Source of the DNA: Desulforamulus ruminis DSM 2154
Lineage (GTDB): Bacteria; Bacillota; Desulfotomaculia; Desulfotomaculales; Desulfotomaculaceae
Reading direction: 5' to 3'
DNA: 64,000 bases
Assembly (NCBI RefSeq): GCF_000215085.1
Contig: NC_015589.1
Coordinates: forward strand, 310,001-374,000
Part shown: positions 9,722-18,106 of the stretch, piece by piece
Numbering within the stretch: position 1 is the stretch's first letter
Layout: every line of letters starts with the position of its first letter
The notes under the pieces: model-generated
Databases searched by the model: none
The model's input: only the letters and a program-made list of their open reading frames with translations
What the model was told of the DNA's origin: nothing
Translations under genes and position numbers: made by a program

Positions 9722-10578
9722 CCATTAAAAATCTTGAAGTCACCTATGCACCGGAAACCCCCTTTGAACAAAGGGCCCTCCAGAACATCAACATCACCGT
9801 TCAGGCCGGGGAATTCAGAGCCATTATCGGGCCCCAGGGTTCGGGCAAATCCACCCTGCTTCAGGTGATGGCAGGCTTAATACCGGGCCGGGGGACCATC
9901 CGGGTGTGTGACGAGGACCTTACCTGCAAAAAGACCAGAGCCGGTCTCTGGCGCAAGGCCGGTGTGGTTTTTCAATCGCCCGAGCGTCAGCTCTTTGAAG
10001 ATACCGTTTTTAATGACGTGGCTTATGGGCCGGTTAATCTTGGTCTGCCTCAGGAAGAGGTGGAGCAGCGGGTTAAGCGGGCGCTGGAGATGGTAAAGCT
10101 GGAAGAACAATATCACCGGGTTTCCCCCTTTGCTTTGAGCGGGGGGCAGCAGCGCAGGGCGGCCATTGCCGGGATTCTGGCGCTGCAGCCCGAGGTATTG
10201 CTGCTGGATGAACCGACGGCCGGCCTGGACCCAAGGGGCCGCCGGCAGCTAATGGATTTGTTCTCCGAACTTTGCCGGGAACATGGAACCACCGTTGTGC
10301 TGGTGACACACGACATGGAAGAGGTGGCCCACCGGGCTCACCGGGTGACCGTCCTGCATCAGGGAAAGATGGCCCTGGAGGGCTCCCCCAGAGATGTGTT
10401 TGCCCGAAGACAGGAACTGCAGGAACTGGGTTTGACAGCCCCCTTTGCCGCAGAACTGGCCGGCGCTTTAAAGCAAAGGGAGTTGCCGGTCCGGGGGGAT
10501 ATCATCACCCTTCCCGAAGCGGAAGAGGAAGTGGAGAAGCTGCTGCTTAGGGGCAGGAATTTAGGGTCCAGTTGCTAG
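9706..10578 (+). CDS. ecfA2: ECF transporter ATPase EcfA2
   Basis: The second ATPase (290 residues) pairs with EcfA1. Walker A is GPQGSGKST, signature LSGGQQRRAAIA, Walker B VLLLDEPTAGLDP and switch VTHDM. The ATG lies within the end of ecfA1. Its final codons fall inside the first copy of the 34-bp repeat array described separately, so the last residues (NLGSSC region) are encoded by repeat sequence. Gene order ecfA1-ecfA2-ecfT is standard. Confidence 0.93.
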   Translation: MREVITIKNLEVTYAPETPFEQRALQNINITVQAGEFRAIIGPQGSGKSTLLQVMAGLIPGRGTIRVCDEDLTCKKTRAGLWRKAGVVFQSPERQLFEDTVFNDVAYGPVNLGLPQEEVEQRVKRALEMVKLEEQYHRVSPFALSGGQQRRAAIAGILALQPEVLLLDEPTAGLDPRGRRQLMDLFSELCREHGTTVVLVTHDMEEVAHRAHRVTVLHQGKMALEGSPRDVFARRQELQELGLTAPFAAELAGALKQRELPVRGDIITLPEAEEEVEKLLLRGRNLGSSC

Positions 10579-10787
10579 ACTTAAGGGAAAAGCTCAGGGG
10601 TCCAGTTGTTAGCCTTAGGGGTACTACTTAAGGGTCCTGCTGTTAGACTCAAAATATTTATCAAGGTCCTCCTATTTATAATTGATTATTCCCCGAACTA
10701 CAGGACCTAAAGAAATGCAGTAATAGTCTAACAACAGGACCCCAAAGAAATGCCTATAAGGCTAACAGCCGCTCCCTAAAGAAATAC
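10565..10787 (+). repeat. 34-bp-period inverted repeat array between ecfA2 and ecfT
   Basis: Three forward copies of a 17-bp unit start at 10565, 10599 and 10633 (GGTCCAGTTGCTAGACT, GGTCCAGTTGTTAGCCT, GGTCCTGCTGTTAGACT), exactly 34 bases apart. Two full inverted copies follow at 10725-10741 and 10759-10775, again 34 apart, plus a partial inverted copy ending at 10707 and a degenerate forward one at 10665. The inverted copies are separated by CTAAAGAAATGC-like spacers. The array therefore forms one large imperfect palindrome centred near 10680. The first copy includes the ecfA2 stop codon. Confidence 0.85.
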
Positions 10788-10812
10788 CACAAAGACAACC
10801 GGAGGCCATTCC

Positions 10813-11619
10813 ATGTCACTCTTTTCAAGCATTACCATTGGACAATATTACCCGGGCAATTCCCTGGTGCACCGTTTGGATCCCCGGGCGAAACTCTTGG
10901 CAGTGCCCCTGCTGGTGGCTGCCGGCCTTCTGGCTAAAGGACCGGCCGGTTATCTGGCGGCAGGCGTCCCTGTATTGATGGCGCTGGCAGTTTCTGGGGT
11001 CCCGGTGGCAGCCTTTTGGCGGGGCATGCGATTCCTGTGGGTTCTTTTGTTTATCAGCCTGATCTTTCACGCCCTGTCCTATCCGGGGCAAATTCTATGG
11101 CAGTGGGGACCGTTAGAGTTTACCCGTGAGGGACTGGTCTCCGGGGGAAAAGTGATTTACCGGTTGTCCGTGATTATTCTGGCGGGCATGCTGCTGACCA
11201 TGACCACCACCCCGGTTTTACTAACCGGGGGCTTGGAAAAACTGCTGCAGCCCTTTAAAAGATTCGGTCTGCCGGCCCATGAACTGGCCATGATGATGAC
11301 CATTGCCCTGCGCTTTATTCCCACCCTGCTGGAAGAGGCTGAAGCGGTAATGAAAGCCCAGCAGGCCAGGGGGGGCTCCATCGCCAGCGGTTCTGCCGGG
11401 CAAAGACTGAAGGCGGCGGTGGCCTTGCTGGTTCCCCTGCTGGCCGGTTCCCTGAGAAGGGCGGAGGATTTGGCCACGGCCATGGAGGCCCGGGGCTACC
11501 GGGGAGATGTGAAAAGGAGCAGTTTCAGGCAGTTTACCTACAGCTCATGGGATTTTGCGGTGCTTTTGTTTGTATTTTTTTCCCTGGTTATGGTGGTGAT
11601 GGACCGGTGGGTAATTTGA
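10813..11619 (+). CDS. ecfT: ECF transporter transmembrane subunit EcfT
   Basis: A 268-residue membrane protein that couples the two ECF ATPases to interchangeable S components. It has several hydrophobic segments (about residues 25-60, 70-90, 110-130 and near the C-terminus) and the paired coupling motifs around AQQARGG (near residue 180) and [10 protein letters not shown] (near residue 225). ATG 10813 follows CCGGAGG. Separation from ecfA2 by a 234-bp repeat array is unusual, since these genes normally abut. Confidence 0.92.
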   Translation: MSLFSSITIGQYYPGNSLVHRLDPRAKLLAVPLLVAAGLLAKGPAGYLAAGVPVLMALAVSGVPVAAFWRGMRFLWVLLFISLIFHALSYPGQILWQWGPLEFTREGLVSGGKVIYRLSVIILAGMLLTMTTTPVLLTGGLEKLLQPFKRFGLPAHELAMMMTIALRFIPTLLEEAEAVMKAQQARGGSIASGSAGQRLKAAVALLVPLLAGSLRRAEDLATAMEARGYRGDVKRSSFRQFTYSSWDFAVLLFVFFSLVMVVMDRWVI

Positions 11620-11653
11620 TTTTGTTCGACGTGGGGATCAGGGGGATTGGCAG

Positions 11654-12409
11654 ATGAGTACCCGGAATATCAAATTAACGGTAGCCTATGACGGCACCCA
11701 TTATCATGGCTTTCAAGAGCAGCGGGGCACCGGGCTGCCCACCGTTCAGGAGGCCCTGGAAGCTGTGCTGAGTCAATTGGCCCAAAAACCGGTTCAAGTC
11801 ATCGGGGCGGGACGCACCGATGCAGGGGTTCACGCCCTGGGCCAGGTGGTCAATTTTCGCTGCGATCCCTGGCGGATACCGGTGGAAAGAACCCCCCTGG
11901 CCATGAACCCCCTGCTCCCGGCGGACATTTCAGTTTTAAAGGCGGAGCCGGTGCCGCAGGACTTTCACGCCCGGTTTTCCGCCATTGCCAAAACCTACCG
12001 TTACTCCATTTATCACCACCGGATCATGTCGCCGCTGCAGCGGCTCTACTGCCACCACGAACCGAGGCGGCTGGACACCGGGGCCATGAAGCAGGCGGCC
12101 CAATATCTGCTGGGCACCCACGATTTTAAAAGCTTTCAGGCCCAGGGCACCCCGGTAAGGGATACCGTAAGGACCATCTACCGGGCGGAAGTGGTTGAAG
12201 AGGGGCCTTTGATTCATATTTATGTAAGGGGAAACGGATTTCTCTACAATATGGTGCGCATTATTGCCGGCACCCTGCTGAAGGCAGGTCTGGGTAAGAT
12301 CAAACCGGAGGAAATGGAGCACATTATCGCCTCCAAAAACCGCGTTCTGGCAGGGGTCACAGTCCCTCCCCGGGGCTTATGCCTGATGGAAGTGGAGTAC
12401 TCCAAATAG
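11654..12409 (+). CDS. truA: tRNA pseudouridine synthase A
   Basis: TruA (251 residues) makes pseudouridine at positions 38-40 of the tRNA anticodon arm. The catalytic aspartate lies in [15 protein letters not shown] near residue 55, and the C-terminal [16 protein letters not shown] is conserved. In related genomes rplM and rpsI follow directly; here a minus-strand block of about 6 kb intervenes. ATG 11654 follows a weak GGGGGATT. Confidence 0.95.
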   Translation: MSTRNIKLTVAYDGTHYHGFQEQRGTGLPTVQEALEAVLSQLAQKPVQVIGAGRTDAGVHALGQVVNFRCDPWRIPVERTPLAMNPLLPADISVLKAEPVPQDFHARFSAIAKTYRYSIYHHRIMSPLQRLYCHHEPRRLDTGAMKQAAQYLLGTHDFKSFQAQGTPVRDTVRTIYRAEVVEEGPLIHIYVRGNGFLYNMVRIIAGTLLKAGLGKIKPEEMEHIIASKNRVLAGVTVPPRGLCLMEVEYSK

Positions 12410-12533
12410 TAATGCATTTCTTTGCGTGGACATTAGTTTTGGGGATCTCCTTAAAGATCATTGAAAACTACTTAATAGAATGACATAGTCAGGTTATATA
12501 AGGCATAAAAATTTAACATAATTTAGAAAAAGA

Positions 12534-12556
12534 AAATCGCCCTAAAAGGGCGATTT
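12534..12556 (+). terminator. Bidirectional terminator between truA and the minus-strand block
   Basis: AAATCGCCC and GGGCGATTT form a 9-bp stem with a 5-base loop, flanked by A-rich and T-rich sequence, so it could end transcription from truA and from the convergent gene at 12644-13348. Confidence 0.75.
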
Positions 12557-12643
12557 GTTATTTAAGAGCGGTAATATAAGCTCAATTCTCGTAACCAACA
12601 TATCAATCTGGGCTTTGATCTGTTTTAATGAATATTATTTTCG

Positions 12644-13348
12644 CTATGGTAAGCCAATGGGATTTCTAAAACTAATGGAAGATGTATCAGATACATATCC
12701 GTTTGTTTCAGATTCCGAATATCTGTATCTAGTACTATCTATAGTTCCATCATCAGAATATATGTTTCGACGAGAATTACTAGTACTCATTTTTACGTAG
12801 GTTCCACTTGTTGTAGTAAGGGTACTTTCAAAAAACTTGGCATTTTTGTAATAAGCAGCTGAAGGAATGTAGGGATTTCGATTTGCTGCGATACAACACT
12901 CTCTGTTGATGGCAGCTCCAGCGGCAAAAGCATTATAGGCATTTTGCGTAATATAAATATCAAAAATTCCTAGTACAGAGCCGCCAGTGGTTTCAATACT
13001 TGTCCTTAAATAATTAGGAGGTACAAGACTACTTTTAAGGACATAGGTTTGTCCGGCTGTTAAAGATACTACTTTTTCTTCGCCACTAAGGGGGTCTTGG
13101 GGATTTTTGGTTGCCTTATTAAGTGCATGGAAAGAAAGCATCCATTTCTTATTTCTGTAAATAACACCAATATCTATCCCGTAGGTGGATCCTTTATAAA
13201 AACCATGGAAGAACTCAGGGAAAATTCCATCATATTGACCTGAAGAATCACTTACACAGTCAAACTCAGAAGGAATTTGCAATTTACTGGCAATAGCTAC
13301 ATAGATTTGACTATTCGTACCTCGGTTGGGGACATGATAACCACCCAT
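12644..13348 (-). CDS. Uncharacterised serine/threonine-rich, probably beta-rich protein
   Basis: A 234-residue protein of unknown function. It starts MGGYHVPNRGTNSQIYVAI behind AAAGGAGT and shows no N-terminal signal peptide or membrane segment. The middle has alternating polar/hydrophobic stretches (GSTYGIDIGVIYRNKKW, GSVLGIFDIYITQ) suggesting a beta sandwich, and residues 175-225 are rich in Ser, Thr and Tyr. It faintly recalls YrpD-type Bacillus proteins, but I cannot confirm this. It is convergent with truA. Codon and base use are AT-richer than the flanking conserved genes. Confidence 0.6.
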   Translation of the reverse strand: MGGYHVPNRGTNSQIYVAIASKLQIPSEFDCVSDSSGQYDGIFPEFFHGFYKGSTYGIDIGVIYRNKKWMLSFHALNKATKNPQDPLSGEEKVVSLTAGQTYVLKSSLVPPNYLRTSIETTGGSVLGIFDIYITQNAYNAFAAGAAINRECCIAANRNPYIPSAAYYKNAKFFESTLTTTSGTYVKMSTSNSRRNIYSDDGTIDSTRYRYSESETNGYVSDTSSISFRNPIGLP

Positions 13349-13916
13349 TTTTTATTACTCCTTTCAAAATATAATTGTTTTTGCATCCGTTACTGGCCAG
13401 TAAGTTTTGCATCACATTCTTTATAGAGGAAAAAGGTACCCTAAATGACAACCAAAAAATTTTTTTATTAATTTAATTTTTTTGTAAAAGAATGTCCCCG
13501 AAAGATGTTTATACGGAATAATTCATAAGGTTTGTCGCCAGACTGTTTATATCAAAAAATGAATCCGGAAAAAATGGAGTATAAAATGAAAACTATCGTC
13601 AGCACGCCTGAACCTTTTGCTTCAATTAAAGGGTTTAGGATCTGACAAGGGAGTGGTATGATGATTTTAATATTGAGGCATGTATCTTATGATTGCATTT
13701 GCAACGCTCGTTGTTTTAATTATAAAAAGAAATAACCGCCCCTGATCAAGGTTTGCGGTTATTTCTAAATGAAGCTAACCGTTTCTGGTTAGATAACTTA
13801 GGAAGGGAGTGTGTCGAGCATATGCCCATTGCAAAACAAGGGGACAGGGATTATGTTTTTTAATAAGTCCCTCGAATTGTATTACAATACAGCAGCATGT
13901 TAAATTGCCTGATTGT
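13349..13916. other. AT-rich intergenic region with no convincing gene
   Basis: About 570 bases separate the unknown gene from the permease gene. Apart from the terminator hairpin near 13730-13766 and the ribosome binding site of the downstream minus-strand gene, I see only short unconvincing open frames. A segment GGGGACAGGGATTATG near 13842 resembles the kind of sequence found at the ends of small dispersed elements, but no partner is visible. Confidence 0.5.
13728..13766 (-). terminator. Terminator of the NCS2 permease gene
   Basis: A perfect 12-bp stem, AGAAATAACCGC paired with GCGGTTATTTCT. Read on the minus strand it is followed by TTTTTATAATT, which suits a rho-independent terminator about 150 bases beyond the permease stop codon. 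Confidence 0.75.
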
Positions 13917-15230
13917 CTATGGCTTTTTAAATACCTCGCTATTTCTTCTTCGATAAATAACATTTTCTAGGATTAAAACGGATAATACACCGATAACAAA
14001 GCCATTCCCCATAATGGGTCTTAGTGAACTAGGAAAGCTGTTTGCTATATTCGGGGGGAGGAAAGAAATGATTATACTTAGCATGAGAGGCAACCCCATA
14101 ATTAAACCATTTTCAAACTTGAATCCCCCGGTTGTGTTAAAGGCAACCAATAACCCCGAGGAAATTTGTGCACACATAATATAAATGAGTACGCTTCCCG
14201 TCACTGCCGAAGGAATGCTCCCGATAAAGGCAATTGTCGAGGGCAAAAATGAAAGCAGCAATAGCCCGAAAGCAGTGGGGATGAGAGTAAATCTAGAAGC
14301 TACACCGGTGGAGGCGATTACGCCGGGGCTTAAGGAAAAATTGACCGGTCCGATAACACCGAACAGCCCAGACAGAATGTTGCCCAATCCGGTAAATGAA
14401 ACACCTCTCGTAATCCGCTTTTCCATATTGTCCGGCCGGATGATTTCCCCAATGGATTGAATTGAACCCAGGTCATTAATGGACAAAGCTAAAAAGCAAA
14501 TGAGAAAAGAGATTAAAACACTAGGGTCTAGGGAAAAATCAAGGCTTACATGTCTAAAAAAACTGGAGATCGGGCTAAAATTCTGATGATAACTTATTCC
14601 GGTATACTGTGGGAAAAGGAGCATATAGAGCGCAGTTCCAATAATAACAGCCCAAATAATCAGGGTTGTCTTCCAAAGCCCCGTTAAACGCTGGTTGGCC
14701 CAGAACATACCAAGAACAAAAATAAAGACAAAACACAAATTTTGCACTGGAGCTACCTGCTGGGAAGCAAAAATTAAATTGATAATCATAGGTGTAAGCG
14801 TAAGTGCAATTAAAATCAGAATGGTTGCTATCACCTGCGGTGTAAAAAGCTTCTTCACTTTGGCAAATAATCCGGTAGCACTTAAGAGCAAAAGAATCAT
14901 ACCGCTAATTAAAATGGAAGAATAAATGGTACTGGTGCTGCTCCCCTGGCTTGCGGCAATACCCACCAGTAATACTGCTGCGGGACCTATAATTAATGGT
15001 AATCGATGTCCCCACAGCACTTGTGCCAAGAGGGAAACTGCCGATACAAAAAACAGTTTTTGCAGATAAACCACTTGATCCAATGGATCGCTAAAGTGCA
15101 GCCCCACGATGGCTTTGCCAATAATAATGATAATTGGGACGATAATGGCCAGCCATTGTAATCCAAATAACAATAGCTCTGTCAAAGGGGGAATATCATC
15201 TAGACCATATTTAAAATTTATTTTATTCAA
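13917..15230 (-). CDS. NCS2-family nucleobase permease (uracil/xanthine type)
   Basis: A 437-residue integral membrane protein with about 12-14 hydrophobic segments. The N-terminal YGLDDIPPLTELLLFGLQW closely follows the NCS2 opening motif, and the family core is visible in FLALSINDLGSIQSIGE and GVIGPVNFSLSPGVIASTGVASR. NCS2 proteins import uracil, xanthine or uric acid with protons; the substrate cannot be read here. The start is a TTG at 15230 with GGGAGG about 10 bases upstream. No purine riboswitch was recognised in its leader. It is part of the AT-rich minus-strand block. Confidence 0.82.
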   Translation of the reverse strand: MNKINFKYGLDDIPPLTELLLFGLQWLAIIVPIIIIIGKAIVGLHFSDPLDQVVYLQKLFFVSAVSLLAQVLWGHRLPLIIGPAAVLLVGIAASQGSSTSTIYSSILISGMILLLLSATGLFAKVKKLFTPQVIATILILIALTLTPMIINLIFASQQVAPVQNLCFVFIFVLGMFWANQRLTGLWKTTLIIWAVIIGTALYMLLFPQYTGISYHQNFSPISSFFRHVSLDFSLDPSVLISFLICFLALSINDLGSIQSIGEIIRPDNMEKRITRGVSFTGLGNILSGLFGVIGPVNFSLSPGVIASTGVASRFTLIPTAFGLLLLSFLPSTIAFIGSIPSAVTGSVLIYIMCAQISSGLLVAFNTTGGFKFENGLIMGLPLMLSIIISFLPPNIANSFPSSLRPIMGNGFVIGVLSVLILENVIYRRRNSEVFKKP

Positions 15231-15393
15231 TATTTAAGAACCTCCCAATTAGTATTAAAATTAATTCGATATATTATAAGAAATTCCTGGAGATGAAATA
15301 TTTACATAAATTTGGATCTAGCCTAATCTCTGACCTTGAGTAGATTAAATATGACAACGTTACTTAAAACCCTTGAGAGAACGCAAAACGGAA

Positions 15394-15447
15394 TGTCAGC
15401 CTTCCTGGACTTTTTAGTTGCAACTAAAAAGTCCAGGAAGGCTGACA
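15394..15447. repeat. Perfect 54-bp palindrome without loop
   Basis: The arm TGTCAGCCTTCCTGGACTTT continues to TTAGTTG at 15420 and is immediately followed, with no spacer, by its exact reverse complement through 15447. The symmetry stops abruptly at both ends. It lies between the 3' end of the SLH-domain gene and the 5' end of the permease gene. No T-run follows in either direction, so a simple terminator role is doubtful. Confidence 0.9.
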
Positions 15448-15513
15448 ATGGTACAGAATATAAAGAGTACATCTTTATGGCTATCTTTAAAATCAATTTG
15501 CTGGACACGTATA

Positions 15514-16983
15514 CTATTGAATTGAATTTAAAATAACTGTGGCTGCTTCGGCTCGAGTGGCATTTTCCTTAGGTTTAAAGGTACCATCAGGATAACCCTT
15601 CATCATATTGTGTTCGATTGCAATTGTAACCGATTCTTTTGCCCATGTCGAAATATCTTTACCATCCGTAATGCTAAATTCCTGGAAGGAAAAGTCAAGT
15701 TTTTTTGCTTTTACCATAATAACAGCCATTTCTTCCCGGGTAATAAGTTCATCCGGCCTGAAAGTCCCGTCTTGATAACCGTTGAGAATTCCGCAGGCAT
15801 TGGCTGTGGTGATTGCATCTTTTGCCCAGTGGTTTTGTATATCCATAAATACTTTTCCCTGTACCGGCTCAAGTTTAAGTGCTTTTACCAAAATCGTAAC
15901 GAATTCAGCCCTGGTTATCGGATGATCCGGACGGAAGCAGCCATCTGGGTAGCCAGAAACAAAACCATTGGTTACTAATTTTTTAATCGTATCTTTTGCC
16001 CAATGATTGGAAGTATCCATAAATATTTCGGATAGAGGGTCTTCCTGGTCACTCTTATAGCACCAAACACCGTCGAAGGTTCCGACATAAACAATTCCAT
16101 GATAATCGAATAAACAGTTAATCTGCGGCATTTCCTCCATTGTTCCATTTGCCGCTCCTAACCGCGACCAATCGGTCTGGTCCCAGACCCATACATCGCT
16201 GCCAAGTACTCCTGCCAACAGCTTGCCGTTAAAACTAAGCAGGCAAGACACGTGAGCACCACCTGATAAGGTAGGTAATGGGGTTTTCCCGGTTACAGGT
16301 TTCCAAACATTATTTTCTAAGATCCGTACGCCCTGGTTCATTAATCCTATAAACAACTTATTATCCACTGTTGCTAGACTTGAAACACCGTATCCCGCTG
16401 CAGATAACTCGCCTGTCTCCGACCAAATATCTCCATTCCATGCCCATACCTTATTAGGATGAATTGCATAAAGAACACCATTTGTACTAGTCAGACCGCA
16501 ACTTGTATTTGTAGGAGGTAAGTTGCCTAGCATAGACCACATAAAGCCGTTCCATACATAGACTCCACTACCCGTTCCGGCATAAAGCATCCCATTATGG
16601 ACGACAATTTGCGAGTCATTTGATAAATTACCTACCATCGACCATGTCTGTCCATCCCACTTCCAAACGCCGACAGCGGTTCCTGCGTATAATGAACCGT
16701 TATAAGCAGTAATATTTCTAGTATATACTGCGTCACCTAATAGTCCTTGGGGACCCCCTACCTGGGACCAGGTTTTTTCTTTCAGCACCCAAACACCATT
16801 GGAACCTGTTCCGGCATAAAGTAGCCCATTGTGGACAGTTAGGCTTACAACATTGGCATTATCTCCCGTAAGTGGAGGTTGCCCCACCTGTTGCCATATT
16901 TCATTATTCATGGCATAAACCGGAGATATAATACACCAGCTCAACAATAGAGTAGTGATCCAGGTTAGAAAAATTTTCCTCAT
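15514..16983 (-). CDS. Secreted surface protein with propeller-like repeats and three SLH domains
   Basis: A 489-residue exported protein. Residues 1-25 form a signal peptide (basic MRKIF, hydrophobic core, SPVYA cleavage region). Residues 30-325 contain about seven degenerate repeats with NGxLYAGTxxGVWxW and a following W-S-x-V/L-G, suggestive of a beta propeller. The C-terminal part holds three S-layer homology domains (NHWAKDTIKKLV, then NHWAKDAITTANA, then TWAKESVTIAIE; each followed by GYxDGxFxP and ITRAE-like motifs), which anchor proteins to pyruvylated wall polymers. ATG 16983 is preferred over GTG 16992 because AAGGACGG then sits 8 bases upstream. Confidence 0.88.
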   Translation of the reverse strand: MRKIFLTWITTLLLSWCIISPVYAMNNEIWQQVGQPPLTGDNANVVSLTVHNGLLYAGTGSNGVWVLKEKTWSQVGGPQGLLGDAVYTRNITAYNGSLYAGTAVGVWKWDGQTWSMVGNLSNDSQIVVHNGMLYAGTGSGVYVWNGFMWSMLGNLPPTNTSCGLTSTNGVLYAIHPNKVWAWNGDIWSETGELSAAGYGVSSLATVDNKLFIGLMNQGVRILENNVWKPVTGKTPLPTLSGGAHVSCLLSFNGKLLAGVLGSDVWVWDQTDWSRLGAANGTMEEMPQINCLFDYHGIVYVGTFDGVWCYKSDQEDPLSEIFMDTSNHWAKDTIKKLVTNGFVSGYPDGCFRPDHPITRAEFVTILVKALKLEPVQGKVFMDIQNHWAKDAITTANACGILNGYQDGTFRPDELITREEMAVIMVKAKKLDFSFQEFSITDGKDISTWAKESVTIAIEHNMMKGYPDGTFKPKENATRAEAATVILNSIQ

Positions 16984-17124
16984 GAAGAACACCGTCCTTG
17001 TTCTTATTTTGTTGTGCTATAATATAAGATCTCTCATTAATATAAGACTTTCTTAATCTAAAAAAGGTTTCGCATTAAAATACATTTTTATAAATTAATT
17101 AAAATTACGTTTGAATAAATTATT

Positions 17125-17544
17125 TTAAGAACGTTTTTGTTTACTTTGGTCATCTGTTTGAATTTTTAATTTTTCTAAAGTTCTTACCAGTAAAGGTGGT
17201 AATGGAACTCCCATCTTACCTAAATTTTCTAGAATACTTAGACCTTCATTGGTTATGTAGAACCAAATAGTCATCGTTCGAAGTAGGGGATCTTCCAAAC
17301 CCGTAGTCATATCAAGAAGGTGGGCAAGAGCGACCACGAAAAAAATACCTACCTTTCTCATAATACCTCTGAAACCAATTTCACTATTAAGGCTATTATT
17401 TATAACTGAAGATGCTACTCCTGTAATGTAATCAAATAAAACCAAAATAATTAAGGTTCGAATAATTAAGTCAAACCCTCCCAAAAAATAGGTGCCTAGG
17501 GTGCCAGACGTCGCTATAATAAAACTAATCACCTTATTATCCAT
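17125..17544 (-). CDS. Holin of the TcdE/phage holin 4 family
   Basis: A 139-residue small membrane protein with three or four hydrophobic segments (about residues 5-25, 27-48, 63-80 and 85-105). The segment FDYITGVASSVIN followed by GFRGIMRKVGIF and then YITNEGLSILENLGKMGVPLPP is the signature of the toxin-secretion/phage lysis holin family (TcdE, UviB-like relatives). No endolysin gene accompanies it. It lies 15 bases downstream of the sigma-factor-like gene, clearly in one transcript. In related systems such a holin releases a large toxin or bacteriocin; here the cargo is unknown. Confidence 0.82.
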   Translation of the reverse strand: MDNKVISFIIATSGTLGTYFLGGFDLIIRTLIILVLFDYITGVASSVINNSLNSEIGFRGIMRKVGIFFVVALAHLLDMTTGLEDPLLRTMTIWFYITNEGLSILENLGKMGVPLPPLLVRTLEKLKIQTDDQSKQKRS

Positions 17545-17559
17545 TTTTTCTCCTTAATT

Positions 17560-18072
17560 TTAAGAACTATAGTATACTTTTTGAAGTTTATCTTTTAAAA
17601 TATTTAGAGCTTTTTTTTGAGTTTTGAATACTGCTTGCCTAGAGATATTTAGTATACTGGCGGTTTTGGAATATGAATAATCTAATAATATCCTATATTC
17701 AATAACTTCTCGTTGCTTTTGAGATAAGGACTTTAGTGCATTTTTTATATCAATTTTGATATCTAAATCAATATTGTTTTCGGAGATGTACTTTAACTTA
17801 TCTAATTCTGTAGCAACTTCCTTTTGACTAATTAACTCTTGCTTCTTATTCAGTCTTATAAATTCATTTTTTATTGATTTTGCTATATAACTAGTGATTA
17901 CTCTCTCGTTTTCAGTATTAGGAATTTTCTTAATTAATTCTAATAAAAATATTGTTAAATCACTTTCAGCCTCTTCATAAAATAACCTCTTGCTATACTT
18001 TTTAATAAGGGGCTGAAATTTTTCAATTATTAGAAGAATATTTGAATTATTTTTGAAATTACTTTTAAACAT
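17560..18072 (-). CDS. Small alternative sigma factor, TcdR/BotR/UviA-like
   Basis: A 170-residue protein with a sigma region 2-like N-terminal half (LIKKYSKRLFYEEAESDLTI near residue 22) and a region 4 helix-turn-helix (LSQKQREVIEYRILLDYSYS then TASILNISRQAVFKTQKKAL near residues 115-155). Very high lysine and isoleucine content and AT-rich codons differ from the housekeeping genes. The domain pairing and the adjacent holin gene match the group 5 sigma factors that drive toxin or bacteriocin genes in clostridia (TcdR with TcdE, UviA with UviB). Its regulon cannot be read from sequence. A phage late regulator is an alternative. Confidence 0.7.
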   Translation of the reverse strand: MFKSNFKNNSNILLIIEKFQPLIKKYSKRLFYEEAESDLTIFLLELIKKIPNTENERVITSYIAKSIKNEFIRLNKKQELISQKEVATELDKLKYISENNIDLDIKIDIKNALKSLSQKQREVIEYRILLDYSYSKTASILNISRQAVFKTQKKALNILKDKLQKVYYSS

Positions 18073-18084
18073 AAATACATAATC

Positions 18085-18106
18085 ACCTCTTTTTAATAAA
18101 AGAGGT
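18085..18106 (-). promoter_or_regulatory. Hairpin covering the ribosome binding site of the sigma factor gene
   Basis: On the minus strand ACCTCTTTT is followed by a short AT loop and then AAAAAGAGGTGA. The 3' arm contains the AGAGGTGA that would serve the ATG at 18072, about 13 bases away. If the stem forms in the mRNA it would mask the ribosome binding site. A terminator reading on the plus strand is also possible (AGAGGTTTTG follows). Confidence 0.5.

Noticed and set aside
10565-10787. CRISPR array
   Set aside because: Repeats are on both strands in inverted arrangement, are imperfect, and their spacers are themselves similar; no cas genes are present.
13775-13963. A 62-residue minus-strand frame overlapping the permease 3' end
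   Set aside because: No ribosome binding site, and it extends across the permease terminator region in a different frame.
15231-15513. Purine or xanthine riboswitch upstream of the NCS2 permease
   Set aside because: The conserved purine riboswitch core and loops were not found on the minus strand leader.
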